Assembly: GCF_016863335.1 (NCBI RefSeq)
Contig: NZ_BOOR01000018.1
Location: 1-64,000 of the forward strand
Source: Planotetraspora thailandica
GTDB lineage: Bacteria; Actinomycetota; Actinomycetes; Streptosporangiales; Streptosporangiaceae
DNA length: 64,000 nt
Direction of reading: 5' to 3'
The notes under the pieces were generated by a model that saw only the letters and a list, made by a program, of their open reading frames with translations, was not told the DNA's origin and searched no databases. A program made the translations under genes and the position numbers. Within the stretch, counting starts at the first letter, position 1, and every line of letters starts with the position of its first letter. Below are positions 36,563-44,946 of this stretch, piece by piece.

Positions 36563-36867
36563 GTGATCATGCAGAAGTTCGCGGCCGTGCCGTACGACCT
36601 GCGCCTTTCGTAGTGGTGATCATGCAGAAGTTCGGAGGAGGCATGCGCGACCTGCGGATTCGCAGTTCGTGATCATGCACCTCTTCGGGCCCGCCTACGC
36701 CCGTCTGGGAAGATGGCGTTCGTGACCATGCAGTCCGGAAATTTCCGGACTGCATGATCGCGTTATGGATTTTCGCAGGCAGAAGGCCATGATCTCGAAG
36801 TTCTGCATGATCACCGGGGATGGGAAAGCAGGTCACAGTGGGTGCGAGCGAAGTTCTGCATGATCAC
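36563..36867. repeat. Phased symmetric repeat array 1 (53-bp period)
   Basis: The 18-mer GTGATCATGCAGAAGTTC lies at 36563 and 36616; a variant sits at 36669 and a half-copy (GTGACCATGCA) at 36722. Each start is exactly 53 bp from the last. After a central perfect palindrome (36727-36756) inverted copies end at 36761, 36814 and 36867, again exactly 53 bp apart. The 35-bp spacers differ, yet share ACCTG (or CAGGT when inverted) at a fixed place. The array fills the gap between the S9 peptidase and the inositol-monophosphatase-like gene. A second array of the same design lies at 55898-56197. Confidence 0.9.
36727..36756. repeat. Central 30-bp perfect palindrome of array 1
   Basis: CATGCAGTCCGGAAA is followed immediately by its exact reverse complement. 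It is the mirror centre of array 1 and is embedded in divergent half-copies of the array's GTGATCATGCA module. Confidence 0.9.
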
Positions 36868-36894
36868 GCCCAAGGTGGGGGGGATCTCCAGGGG

Positions 36895-37683
36895 GTGGTG
36901 GGGGAGTTGCTCGAGCTGGCCCTCGACATCGCCCGCGAGACGGGGGAGATGCTGCTCGCCGAACGGCCCGCGAGGCCCGAGGTCCTGGCCACCAAATCCA
37001 GCCCCACCGACATCGTGACCTCCCTCGACCGCGCCGCCGAGCAACTGATCCGCGCCCGCATCGGCGAGGCCCGTCCGGGCGACGCCATCCTGGGCGAGGA
37101 GGGCGGCGACACGCCCGGCGAGGGGCGGGTGCGCTGGGTGGTCGACCCGATCGACGGCACGGTCAACTTCCTGTACGGCCTGCCGGCCTGGGCGGTCAGC
37201 ATCGCCGCCGAACTCGACGGGGAGATCGTCGCCGGGGTCGTGTACAACGTGCCCCTCGGTGAGCTGTTCAGCGCCTCGAAGGGCGGCGGAGCCTGGCTGG
37301 CGGGCGAGCGTCTGCACTGCACCACCGGCGTCCCCGTCGAGGCGGCACTGGTCGCCACCGGGTTCGCCTACGGCGCGGAACGCCGGCGCGTCCAGGCCGA
37401 GGTGCTCACCACGCTGCTGCCGACGGTCCGCGACATCCGGCGGTCCGGATCGTGCGCGATCGACCTGTGCTCGGTCGCCGCCGGGCGCGTCGACGCCTAC
37501 TACGAGCGGGGCGTCAACTACTGGGACTACGCCGCCGGCGGCCTGGTCGCGACCGAGGCGGGCGCGCGGTTCGGCAGCCTGAACGGCAGGCCGAGCGACG
37601 CCGACGTGACCATCTGCGCAGATCCGGGCCTGTACGGCGAACTGCATGAGCTTCTGACGTCGATCGGCCTCGACCGAGCCTGA
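36895..37683 (+). CDS. Inositol-monophosphatase-family phosphatase
   Basis: The start is GTG 36895 or 36898, since family similarity begins at VVGELLELALDIARETGEMLL; the frame upstream is inside the repeat array. The 262-residue protein has the metal-binding motifs GEEGG, WVVDPIDGTVNFLYGLP and the C-terminal WDYAAGGLVATEAGA. It hydrolyses phosphate monoesters such as myo-inositol 1-phosphate with two or three Mg2+. Family members also act on histidinol phosphate or PAP; the sequence alone does not decide. Because array 1 abuts the start codon, the promoter may lie in it. Confidence 0.88.
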   Translation: MVGELLELALDIARETGEMLLAERPARPEVLATKSSPTDIVTSLDRAAEQLIRARIGEARPGDAILGEEGGDTPGEGRVRWVVDPIDGTVNFLYGLPAWAVSIAAELDGEIVAGVVYNVPLGELFSASKGGGAWLAGERLHCTTGVPVEAALVATGFAYGAERRRVQAEVLTTLLPTVRDIRRSGSCAIDLCSVAAGRVDAYYERGVNYWDYAAGGLVATEAGARFGSLNGRPSDADVTICADPGLYGELHELLTSIGLDRA

Positions 37684-37699
37684 TCAGGCCCAAAAAGGC

Positions 37700-37726
37700 G
37701 GGGGCCCGCCGTACAGGCGAGCCCCC
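37700..37726. terminator. Hairpin between the phosphatase gene and the 54-aa gene
   Basis: GGGGGCCCGCC and GGCGAGCCCCC pair around GTACA with one C-A mismatch. It is placed between convergent genes, so it can serve both. Confidence 0.6.
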
Positions 37727-37747
37727 AGGGGTTCGGTGCCGTCTTAC

Positions 37748-37912
37748 TTATCGCTGGATCGAAATGCCGTGATCGTCGGCCAGGCGGCGGAGGTCTTCGA
37801 TCTCGGCGGTGAGGGCGTCGGCGAGGAATGCGTCTCCGCTCGACCTGGCCTCCTCGAGACCCTTGTAGGCCTGGTCGAGCCGGGATTCGATCGTTGTCGT
37901 GAACTCGCCCAT
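37748..37912 (-). CDS. Small acidic helical protein (54 residues)
   Basis: The gene encodes a 54-residue product starting MGEFTTTIESRLDQAYKG and ending HGISIQR. A good ribosome-binding site (GAAGGTGAG) directly precedes the ATG at 37912. The peptide is Asp/Glu-rich with heptad-like Leu/Ala spacing, suggesting one or two helices and a coiled coil. I do not know a named family. It lies between the inositol-monophosphatase-like gene (convergent) and the response-regulator gene (divergent). Confidence 0.7.
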   Translation of the reverse strand: MGEFTTTIESRLDQAYKGLEEARSSGDAFLADALTAEIEDLRRLADDHGISIQR

Positions 37913-38153
37913 CTCACCTTCTTTCTCGGGGGCGAAAAGTTGTCATGCGCGGACCCCGCAGCGGATCCTGGGGAGGAAGCCCTTCCCCGGCACACGACAA
38001 TTGGGGTGTAGCCCCCCATTACCCACTGGCGGGCTTGCCTCAAACCACCCAAATCCTGTGCTCTGCATCACGTGATCGCGGGAGACCGCTTACCACAGGC
38101 TTACGGCGGGTGTTGCGAGAATGTGAGCGTCATTCCAGCTGAGGAGGACCTTG

Positions 38154-38807
38154 ATGCGCGTGCTTGTGGTGGAGGACGAGCGAGTGCTCGCGGACGCCAT
38201 CGCGACCGGGCTCCGCCGCGAGGCGATGGCCGTGGACGTGGCCTACGACGGCGCGGCCGCGCTGGAGAAGACCGCCTACATCGACTACGACGTGATCGTG
38301 CTCGACCGTGACCTGCCCAAGGTGCACGGCGACCAGGTGGCGCGTCACCTCGTCACCCAGCGGTCGGCGTCGCGGATCATCATGCTGACGGCGTCCGGCG
38401 AGGTCGACGACAAGGTGGAGGGCCTGGAGCTCGGCGCCGACGACTATCTCGCCAAGCCGTTCGCGTTCATGGAGCTCGTCGCGCGGGTGCGGGCGCTGGG
38501 CCGCAGGTCGGCCCCGCCGTTGCCGCCCGTGCTCGAGCGCGCCGGAATCCGGCTCGACCCGGGCAAACGGCTGGTCACCCGGGACGACAAGGAGATCCCG
38601 CTGACCAAGAAGGAGTTCGCCGTCCTGGAGGAGCTGATGCGCGCAGAAGGCGCCGTCGTCAGCCAGGAGGATCTCCTCGACAAGGCGTGGGACGAGCACA
38701 TCGACCCGTTCACCAACGTTGTCCGGGTGACCATGATGACCCTGCGCAAGAAGCTCGGTGAGCCGCAGGCCATCGAGACCGTGCCCGGTGTCGGATACCG
38801 CCTGTGA
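38154..38807 (+). CDS. cutR: OmpR-type response regulator, CutR-like
   Basis: The ATG at 38154 follows GAGGAGG. The 217-residue protein has a receiver domain (MRVLVVEDERVLADAIATGL; phospho-Asp in VIVLDRDLPKVHGD; LTASGEVDD; the Lys in YLAKPFAF) and an OmpR/PhoB winged-helix domain (IPLTKKEFAVLEELMR...DPFTNVVRVTMMTLRKKLGEP). The sequence is close to Streptomyces CutR as I recall it, and the gene neighbourhood agrees. The GTGA overlap with the next gene shows translational coupling with its sensor kinase. Confidence 0.88.
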   Translation: MRVLVVEDERVLADAIATGLRREAMAVDVAYDGAAALEKTAYIDYDVIVLDRDLPKVHGDQVARHLVTQRSASRIIMLTASGEVDDKVEGLELGADDYLAKPFAFMELVARVRALGRRSAPPLPPVLERAGIRLDPGKRLVTRDDKEIPLTKKEFAVLEELMRAEGAVVSQEDLLDKAWDEHIDPFTNVVRVTMMTLRKKLGEPQAIETVPGVGYRL

Positions 38808-40264
38808 CCGAGCCGGCCCAGGGGGGCGTCCAGGAGCGAGGTGACGTCGTGAGCGGACCGGATGCGCCGGAGAACCACGGCGGCGACTCGGCGCGCGCCC
38901 CGCAGATGCTTCCCGCTCCGGCCGCCGGAGCGGCGCAGGTGCACGGCCAGCATGGCCAGCACGGCCAGCACGGCCAGCACGGCCAGCACGGCCAGGTGCC
39001 GCCGCCTCCGAGCGGGCCGCCTGCCTGGGACGGCCCGCCGCCGGTGACCGCCAATCCCGCACGGCGGCGCCTGCTCGACGAGATCAAGGCGATGTCCAAC
39101 CGCGTGAGCATCCGCTGGCGGCTGACATTGACCTATGCGGCGCTGGTGTTCGTCGCCGGCGTGTTCCTGCTCATGCTCATGTACGTCCTGGCGGGGCAGG
39201 CCATCGACGCGGCCTGGCCCGGCAACATCCTGGTGCCCAACATCAACCTGCCGCAGAGCACCGAGGACACGATCAAGGAGTACTACCTCCAGACCTTGGC
39301 CGACGCCATCGCCACCGCGCGGGGCGAGCTGCTGAGGAGGTCGCTGCCCGCCCTGCTGGGCGTGGCCATCCTCGCGCTCATGATCGGCTATCTCGTGGCC
39401 GACCGCGCGCTGCGGCCGATCAAGAAGATGACGGCGACGGCCCGCAAGCTGTCGGAGACCTCGCTCGCCCACGAGCGCATCGACCTGACCGGGCCCGACG
39501 ACGAGCTGAAGGAGCTCGCCGACACTTTCGACGCGATGCTCACCCGCCTAAACGCGGCGTTCGACGCCCAGCGCAGGTTCGTCGACAACGCCTCGCACGA
39601 GCTGCGCACCCCGCTCGCGATCAACAGGACCGTCCTGGAGGTGGCCCTCGCCGATCCCGAGGCGTCCGAGGATCTCAAGGTGCTCGGCCGTACGCTGCTG
39701 GGCACGACCGCCCGCAACGAGCGCCTGATCGAGGGGCTGCTGCTTCTGGCCCGCAGCGACAGAGAGCTTTCCGTCCGCAAACCCGTGGACATTCAGGAGG
39801 TCGCCAAGACGGCGATCGAGCAGCTGACCGCGTTCGCGGCGGAGGAAGAGATCGCGGTCGAATATGACCTCCATCCGGCCCCGGTGACGGGAGATCCGGT
39901 TCTTCTCGAGCGGTGCGTTTCCAACCTGATCGAGAACGGCATCAAGCACAACATGGGCCCCACCGGAAAAGTCTGGGTCCGAACGGGAATTGTCGGCGGG
40001 GGTGCCGTTGTTCAGATCGCGAACACGGGGCCACATGTGCCCGCGTACGAGGTGGACAGCCTGTTCGAGCCTTTCAGGCGACTGAACGCCGATCGGGTGC
40101 AATCCGCCAAAGGCGCGGGTCTCGGCCTGTCCATCGTGCGTGCGATCGTCCGGGCGCATGACGGATCGGTGAGCGCCGTCCCTCGTGACGGCGGCGGCCT
40201 CGTGATGACGGTCCGTCTTTCGGTGACCGGGGGAACCACCGGCGCCACGCAGTCGGCGCGCTGA
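38804..40264 (+). CDS. cutS: Sensor histidine kinase, CutS-like, with a His-Gly-Gln repeat
   Basis: The GTG at 38804 overlaps the cutR stop. Residues 1-90 are a disordered cytoplasmic extension containing six tandem His-Gly-Gln triplets. A membrane helix, a short extracellular domain of about 60 residues, a second helix, HAMP, HisKA (phospho-His in FVDNASHELRTPLAI) and HATPase_c (N box LIENGIKHN, G boxes KGAGLGLSIVRAI) follow. In Streptomyces CutRS responds to secretory/redox stress, and I recall conserved extracellular cysteines there; this extracellular part has no Cys. The long N-terminal extension is also unusual. Confidence 0.85.
   Translation: MTEPAQGGVQERGDVVSGPDAPENHGGDSARAPQMLPAPAAGAAQVHGQHGQHGQHGQHGQHGQVPPPPSGPPAWDGPPPVTANPARRRLLDEIKAMSNRVSIRWRLTLTYAALVFVAGVFLLMLMYVLAGQAIDAAWPGNILVPNINLPQSTEDTIKEYYLQTLADAIATARGELLRRSLPALLGVAILALMIGYLVADRALRPIKKMTATARKLSETSLAHERIDLTGPDDELKELADTFDAMLTRLNAAFDAQRRFVDNASHELRTPLAINRTVLEVALADPEASEDLKVLGRTLLGTTARNERLIEGLLLLARSDRELSVRKPVDIQEVAKTAIEQLTAFAAEEEIAVEYDLHPAPVTGDPVLLERCVSNLIENGIKHNMGPTGKVWVRTGIVGGGAVVQIANTGPHVPAYEVDSLFEPFRRLNADRVQSAKGAGLGLSIVRAIVRAHDGSVSAVPRDGGGLVMTVRLSVTGGTTGATQSAR
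38942..38995 (+). repeat. 9-bp tandem repeat (6 copies) inside the sensor kinase gene
   Basis: CACGGCCAG is repeated six times (one copy reads CATGGCCAG), encoding His-Gly-Gln each time. A 9-bp period preserves the frame, so slippage would only lengthen or shorten the linker. Confidence 0.9.
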
Positions 40265-40330
40265 GGGAGCGAGCGCGCCGTACATGTGGTTGGATGTGCC
40301 GTCGAAACGCGGTGGGTCATACCGTCGATA

Positions 40331-40362
40331 CTGTGGTTTTCGCCATATTTGGCTAACCACAG
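40331..40362. terminator. Two-stem hairpin after the sensor kinase gene
   Basis: CTGTGGTT (40331-40338) pairs with AACCACAG (40355-40362), enclosing a second stem GCCA-TATT-TGGC (40342-40353). It lies 66 bp past the cutS stop and 160 bp before the DUF4193 gene. It may end the cutRS transcript or be part of the next leader. Confidence 0.45.
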
Positions 40363-40525
40363 CCTAGTGCGGGATGCCCCTCTCGTGTCGGGAGGTTCAG
40401 TGTTCGTCCATCCGGGTACCGATTGCAAAATCTCCCGGCCGCGACGGGCACAATTTCCGCCTCCCGTGCGTTGAAGACGCGCGACGTAGGCGCAGACAGA
40501 TAGATGAGGGGGATGGAGTACGCAA

Positions 40526-40825
40526 ATGGCTACCGACTACGACAGCCCGCGCAAGACTGATGACGACCTGAATGAGGACAGCCTTCAGGAACTTCAGGCG
40601 CGGCGCAGCGACAAGTCGTCGGGCAGCATCGACATCGACGAGACCGACCTTGCCGAGTCGTTGGAGCTGCCGGGGGCTGATCTTTCCAACGAGGAGCTGT
40701 CTCTTCGGGTGATCCCACGCCAGGCTGACGAGTTCACCTGCTCGCGTTGCTTCCTGGTGCACCACCGCAGCCAGTTGGCCTCCGAGCGGAACGGTCAGCA
40801 GGTCTGCCGCGAGTGCGCAGCTTAG
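40526..40825 (+). CDS. DUF4193-family protein
   Basis: The 99-residue protein opens MATDYDSPRKTDDDLNEDSL, is acidic in its first two-thirds, and ends in a zinc-binding pattern: EFTCSRCFLVHHRSQLA...VCRECA (CxxC ... CxxC). This architecture is typical of DUF4193, found across Actinobacteria next to dut and related genes; its function is unknown, with RNA-polymerase-associated or stress roles guessed. The composition and position agree with the family. The 260-bp upstream region is long enough for its own promoter. Confidence 0.9.
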   Translation: MATDYDSPRKTDDDLNEDSLQELQARRSDKSSGSIDIDETDLAESLELPGADLSNEELSLRVIPRQADEFTCSRCFLVHHRSQLASERNGQQVCRECAA

Positions 40826-40846
40826 GAGACTCATGAGGAGGGTCCG

Positions 40847-41635
40847 TTGACTCCCGAAACGGATCGATCGCACGACGGCAACGACAAGCACGAAGAGCAC
40901 GACGAGGTAGCCGATCTTGTCGGCAGGCTCGTGGCCCCTCAAGAGGCGGACGGGGCCGAGCGGCGAAGGCTGCTCGGCCGCCTCAGCAAGGCGCTCGCGG
41001 TGTCGGCCAAGGAGGCCCGGAGGTCGGGCACGGCCCGCGGCCGATGGCTGGCCGACGTTTTCGTCAACATCGCCCAGCGTCTGCCGGTCAGGGACTACGC
41101 GACGCTTCAGGAGCACCATTACGGCCTCACGGGAGAGGCCTTGGCCGACGACCTGGTCCGTACGGCGGCGAAGGCGACCATGGCCATCGGCGCGGTGGGA
41201 GGAGCCCTGGCCGCTGCAGAGTTCGCGGCCCCACCCCTGCTCCTTTCCGCCCCGGCGCAGCTGGTTGCGGAGACGCTGGTCGTCGCGGCGGTCGAGGTCA
41301 AACTCGTCGCCGAGCTGCACGAGGTGTACGGCGTGCATATCCCCGGCAACGGCTCCCAGCGCGCGGCCGCCTATGCCCTGGCCTGGTCGAAACAGCGCGG
41401 CGTGAACCCCCTCGCACCCGGCTCGGCCACCCTCGCCCTCGGGGCGGCGGCGAAGACGGCCCTGCGCAACCGGCTGATGCGCACTCTGGGCCGGCACCTC
41501 ACGACCCTCGGACCCTTCCTCACCGGCGCGGTCGCCGGCGGGGCGCTCAACCGGGTGGCGACCAGGAGGCTGGCCGAGGCCGTGCGCGCCGATCTGCGCC
41601 GTCAGCAGACGCTGCCTCCCGGCCAGAGCGGCTGA
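40847..41635 (+). CDS. Conserved protein of unknown function with a hydrophobic centre
   Basis: A TTG at 40847 follows GAGGAGG, giving 262 residues. The N-terminal 30 residues are charged (His/Asp/Glu-rich). A helical basic part follows, then alternating Ala-rich hydrophobic stretches (MAIGAVGGALAAAEFAAPPLLLSAPAQLVAETLVV, FLTGAVAGGAL) that could lie in or on the membrane. Central LVAELHEVYGVHIPGNGSQRAAAYALAWSKQRG looks conserved. I do not recognise a named domain. It starts 21 bp after the DUF4193 gene and is probably co-transcribed. Confidence 0.7.
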   Translation: MTPETDRSHDGNDKHEEHDEVADLVGRLVAPQEADGAERRRLLGRLSKALAVSAKEARRSGTARGRWLADVFVNIAQRLPVRDYATLQEHHYGLTGEALADDLVRTAAKATMAIGAVGGALAAAEFAAPPLLLSAPAQLVAETLVVAAVEVKLVAELHEVYGVHIPGNGSQRAAAYALAWSKQRGVNPLAPGSATLALGAAAKTALRNRLMRTLGRHLTTLGPFLTGAVAGGALNRVATRRLAEAVRADLRRQQTLPPGQSG

Positions 41636-41845
41636 ATTACGGACCGTATCCAGGCCGGTCTCCGCCCGGCCCGTTGATCTCGGTAGCGAAACTGTGACCG
41701 ATTGGTCTAAACCTCTTCCGTACGCCCAGTGAGCTGCGTGAGATCATCCTCACGTTCTCCTTCGCGAATTGTGCAAGTCGATACGGGTATGGGCGACTGG
41801 AGATGCCTCTCTTATGGTGGGCACAGACGACCCTGGAGGGGCTTC

Positions 41846-43222
41846 ATGCGTAGTACCAGCTCGTTTCTGATCGTCGCGAACCGGCTTCCGGTGGACCGCG
41901 TGGGCGAGAAGGAATGGCGGCGCAGCCCCGGAGGACTCGTCACCGCGCTCGCCCCGGTCATGCAGCAGCGCGACGGCGCCTGGCTCGGATGGACGGGCGC
42001 CGCCGAGGAGGAGCTCAAACCCTTCGACGACGACGGCATGCACCTGATCCCCGTACCGCTGTCGGCCCTCGAGGTCGAGCTCTACTACGAGGGGTTCTCC
42101 AACGCGACCTTGTGGCCGCTCTACCACGACGTCGTCGCCACGCCCGTCTACTCACGTGTTCTGTGGGACGCCTACCGGGCCGTCAACGACCGGTTCGCCC
42201 GGGCCGCGGCCGACGCGGCGGCGCCCGGCGCGGTCGTGTGGGTGCAGGACTACCAGCTCCAGCTGGTGCCCGCCATGCTGCGCAAGCTCCGCCCCGACCT
42301 CAAGATCGGCTTCTTCCTGCACATCCCGTTCCCGCCCGCCGAGCTGTTCTGGCAGCTGCCCTGGCGCAACGAGATCGTGGAAGGCCTTCTCGGCGCCGAC
42401 CTCGTCGGCTTCCAGCGGCCCGGCGGCGCCTCGAACTTCATCCGCCTCTGCCGGCGCCTGCTCGGCCTGCCCAACCACCGCAACGAGGTCCAGGTGGACG
42501 GCCGCACCGTCAGGGCCGAGGCGTTCCCGATCTCCGTCGACTTCGGCGAGCTCGACCAGATGGTCCGCGATCCCCGGATCCAGGTGAGGGCCAGGGAGAT
42601 CCGCGCGGAGCTGGGCGACCCGGAGCACGTGCTGCTCGGCGTGGACCGCCTCGACTACACCAAGGGCATCGGCCAGCGGCTCAAGGCGTTCGGCGAGCTG
42701 CTCGACGACGGCACGCTCAAGCCCGGGGAGGCGGCGTTCGTCCAGGTCGCCACGCCCACGCGGGAACGGGTCGAGGAGTACATCCGGCTGCGCAACGACA
42801 TCGAGCTGATGGTGGGCCGGATCAACGGCGAGCACGGCATGCTGGGCCGCCAGCCGATCAACTACCTCCACCAGTCGTACAGCAAGGCGGAGCTGGCGGC
42901 GCTCTACTGCGCGGCCGACGTCATGGTCGTCACCCCGTTGCGCGACGGCATGAACCTGGTCGCCAAGGAGTACGTCTCCTGCCGGCACGACCTGCGGGGC
43001 GCTCTGGTGCTCAGCGAGTTCGCCGGGGCCGCCGACGAACTCAGGCAGGCGTTCCTGGTCAATCCGTACGACATAGACGGAATGAAGCGGGCGATGCTGG
43101 CGGCGATGCGGGCGACGCCGCACGAGCTGGGCCGCAGGATGCGGTCGCTGCGCCGCCGGGTCGCCACGCACAACGTCGACAAGTGGGCCAGCGACTTCCT
43201 CACGGCGCTCGAGACCGGGTGA
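41846..43222 (+). CDS. otsA: Trehalose-6-phosphate synthase
   Basis: The ATG at 41846 ([18 protein letters not shown]) follows GGAGG; the longer frame from 41729 is not used. The 458-residue GT20 enzyme joins UDP- or GDP-glucose to glucose 6-phosphate. It has SPGGLVTAL (phosphate-binding loop), [53 protein letters not shown], and [15 protein letters not shown] (nucleotide-binding). Length is typical. No trehalose-phosphate phosphatase (otsB) is next to it in this window. Confidence 0.93.
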   Translation: MRSTSSFLIVANRLPVDRVGEKEWRRSPGGLVTALAPVMQQRDGAWLGWTGAAEEELKPFDDDGMHLIPVPLSALEVELYYEGFSNATLWPLYHDVVATPVYSRVLWDAYRAVNDRFARAAADAAAPGAVVWVQDYQLQLVPAMLRKLRPDLKIGFFLHIPFPPAELFWQLPWRNEIVEGLLGADLVGFQRPGGASNFIRLCRRLLGLPNHRNEVQVDGRTVRAEAFPISVDFGELDQMVRDPRIQVRAREIRAELGDPEHVLLGVDRLDYTKGIGQRLKAFGELLDDGTLKPGEAAFVQVATPTRERVEEYIRLRNDIELMVGRINGEHGMLGRQPINYLHQSYSKAELAALYCAADVMVVTPLRDGMNLVAKEYVSCRHDLRGALVLSEFAGAADELRQAFLVNPYDIDGMKRAMLAAMRATPHELGRRMRSLRRRVATHNVDKWASDFLTALETG

Positions 43223-43256
43223 CCGCACCCCCGCCGGCGCAGTTCGGAGGCGCTGG

Positions 43257-43550
43257 TCAGACGTCCTTGGCGGCGGCCTTCCACGACCGGTACCTCTTGG
43301 CGGCCGCGCGGGTGGCGATGATCCTCGCCACCTCCATGCCGAGCCCCATGACGACGGCGTAGGCGAGGGCCTCGCGCAGGCTGATCTCCGGTGAGTCGAC
43401 GTTGGCCGGGGGCTTCTTGCCGGTGGACTTCTCCCAGGCGTACGAGAGCACCTTCCGGGAGGCGAACCCCACGGCGAGCCCCACGAGACCGCCAACGATC
43501 CGCCACTGGATGTCGGGTTTGTCTTCGTCGGCCCGTGAAATGTCTGGCAT
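43257..43550 (-). CDS. DUF4235-family membrane protein
   Basis: The 97 residues contain a hydrophobic helix (WRIVGGLVGLAVGFASRKVL), a middle AWEKSTGKKPPANVDSPEISLREALAYAVVMGLGMEVARIIATRAA, and a basic tail with Trp. That is the DUF4235 pattern. It is a small two-helix membrane protein of unknown function, common in actinomycetes. It is convergent with otsA and divergent from the AI-2E-family gene. Confidence 0.85.
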   Translation of the reverse strand: MPDISRADEDKPDIQWRIVGGLVGLAVGFASRKVLSYAWEKSTGKKPPANVDSPEISLREALAYAVVMGLGMEVARIIATRAAAKRYRSWKAAAKDV

Positions 43551-43735
43551 GGTTCCTCCTCGGTGACGACCTTAGTGTCTACCCGTGGCCGCCCCTGCCA
43601 CGCCATGCCCTGCGCGCGATCACGCCGATCTCCGCTCGCAGCTGAAGTGTCCGTGCAGATGTGATGAGTACGGCAAAAGCGGGACGCGCGCAAAAGTCGT
43701 GCGCGTTTGCGTGGGGAACATGCCAGGCTGGACGG

Positions 43736-44935
43736 GTGATCTCGCATAACGAGCATGAAGAGCCCGCGGTCCCGCGCGTTCTCGTGACGCTTGCCGCATG
43801 GAGTTGGCGGGTCCTGTTGCTCGGCGCGATGATTTACGTCGTCGCGTTGGCCATCGGGCGGCTGAGTTTCGTCGTGCTGCCGGTGGCCATCGCCTTCCTG
43901 CTCGCCGCACTCCTTTACCCGCTCACCCGGCGGCTCCGCAACGCCGGCCTGCGGCCGATCTACGCCACGTGGATCACCATCCTGTTCGGCCTGGCGATCA
44001 TCGTCGGCGTCGGTTTCATGATCGGATTCCGGGCGAACGAGGAGTTCCCCAAGCTGGTGGCACAGATCCAGCTCACTGCGCGCAATGTGCAGGACTGGCT
44101 GCTGCACGGACCGCTCCAGCTCAAGGAGTCGCAGCTGGCCGACATGGTCGACCAGCTCACCAGGCAGGTCAACGAACAGCGCAGCCAGATCACCGAGACC
44201 CTGCTGACCGGGGCCACCGCGGTCGTCGAGGTGCTCACGTCGATCGTGCTGATGCTGTTCGTGACCTTCTTCCTGCTCAAGGACGGCGACCGCATCTGGG
44301 CGTGGTTCCTGCGCGCCTTCGGCCGCAATGCGCCGCGTGTCGACCGCGCCGGGCGCGCCGCCTGGGTCACGATCTCCCACTACGTGCACGGCACCGTCGC
44401 CGTCGCCGCCATCCACGGCGTAGTGATCGGAGTGGTGCTCGCGGGCATGCAGGTGCCCCTGTGGGCGCCGCTGGCGGTGCTGGTGTTCCTGGCGAGCTTC
44501 ATCCCGATCGTCGGCATCTTCATCGCGGGCACCATCGCCACGCTGGTGACGTTCGGCGCACAGGGCTGGGTCTACGCGCTGATCTTCGTCGGGGTGCTCG
44601 TCGTCGAGCAGCAGCTGGAGAACCACGTGCTCCAGCCGCTGATCGTCGGCCGCGCCCTCGCGTTCCACCCCCTCGCGATCATCCTGGTGCTCGCGGTGGG
44701 CGGCGTACTCGGGGGAATCGCAGGCGCCGCCGTCGCCGTACCGGTGACCGCGGTGATCTACCGGGCGCTGCCCGAATTGCGGCGCGACGGGCCCCGGCCG
44801 GACCCCGAAGCCGTCGAGGTGCCGCCGCAGGCGTCCGAGCCTCCGGCCCACGTCGAAACCCCGGTCCCCGAGCAGGACGGCGGGAAGCCCGCGTCCGGTG
44901 CGGGAGAGGCGGTGTCTCCGCAGCACAACGGGTAG
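43736..44935 (+). CDS. AI-2E-family transporter (PerM/YdiK type permease)
   Basis: I place the start at GTG 43736, as the first 25 residues of the longer frame are unlike the family. The 399 residues show about eight hydrophobic helices, with VLPVAIAFLLAALLYPLTRRLRNAGLRPIYATWITILFG near the N-terminus. The C-terminal part contains PLWAPLAVLVFLASFIPIVGIFIAGTIATLVTF and EQQLENHVLQPLIVGRALAFHPLAIILVLAVGG, the family's hallmark. Members export small molecules or act as Na+/Li+ antiporters; AI-2 export is known only in E. coli TqsA. An acidic Pro-rich tail ends the protein. Confidence 0.85.
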   Translation: MISHNEHEEPAVPRVLVTLAAWSWRVLLLGAMIYVVALAIGRLSFVVLPVAIAFLLAALLYPLTRRLRNAGLRPIYATWITILFGLAIIVGVGFMIGFRANEEFPKLVAQIQLTARNVQDWLLHGPLQLKESQLADMVDQLTRQVNEQRSQITETLLTGATAVVEVLTSIVLMLFVTFFLLKDGDRIWAWFLRAFGRNAPRVDRAGRAAWVTISHYVHGTVAVAAIHGVVIGVVLAGMQVPLWAPLAVLVFLASFIPIVGIFIAGTIATLVTFGAQGWVYALIFVGVLVVEQQLENHVLQPLIVGRALAFHPLAIILVLAVGGVLGGIAGAAVAVPVTAVIYRALPELRRDGPRPDPEAVEVPPQASEPPAHVETPVPEQDGGKPASGAGEAVSPQHNG

Positions 44936-44946
44936 GGTCTTGCCTC

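Noticed and set aside
36563-36867. Canonical CRISPR array (18-bp repeats with 35-bp spacers)
   Set aside because: The repeats are shorter than usual, orientation flips at a central palindrome, the spacers share a conserved block and no cas gene is present.
42152-44926. A 924-residue open frame on the minus strand
   Set aside because: It is antisense to otsA and the AI-2E permease and lacks domains.
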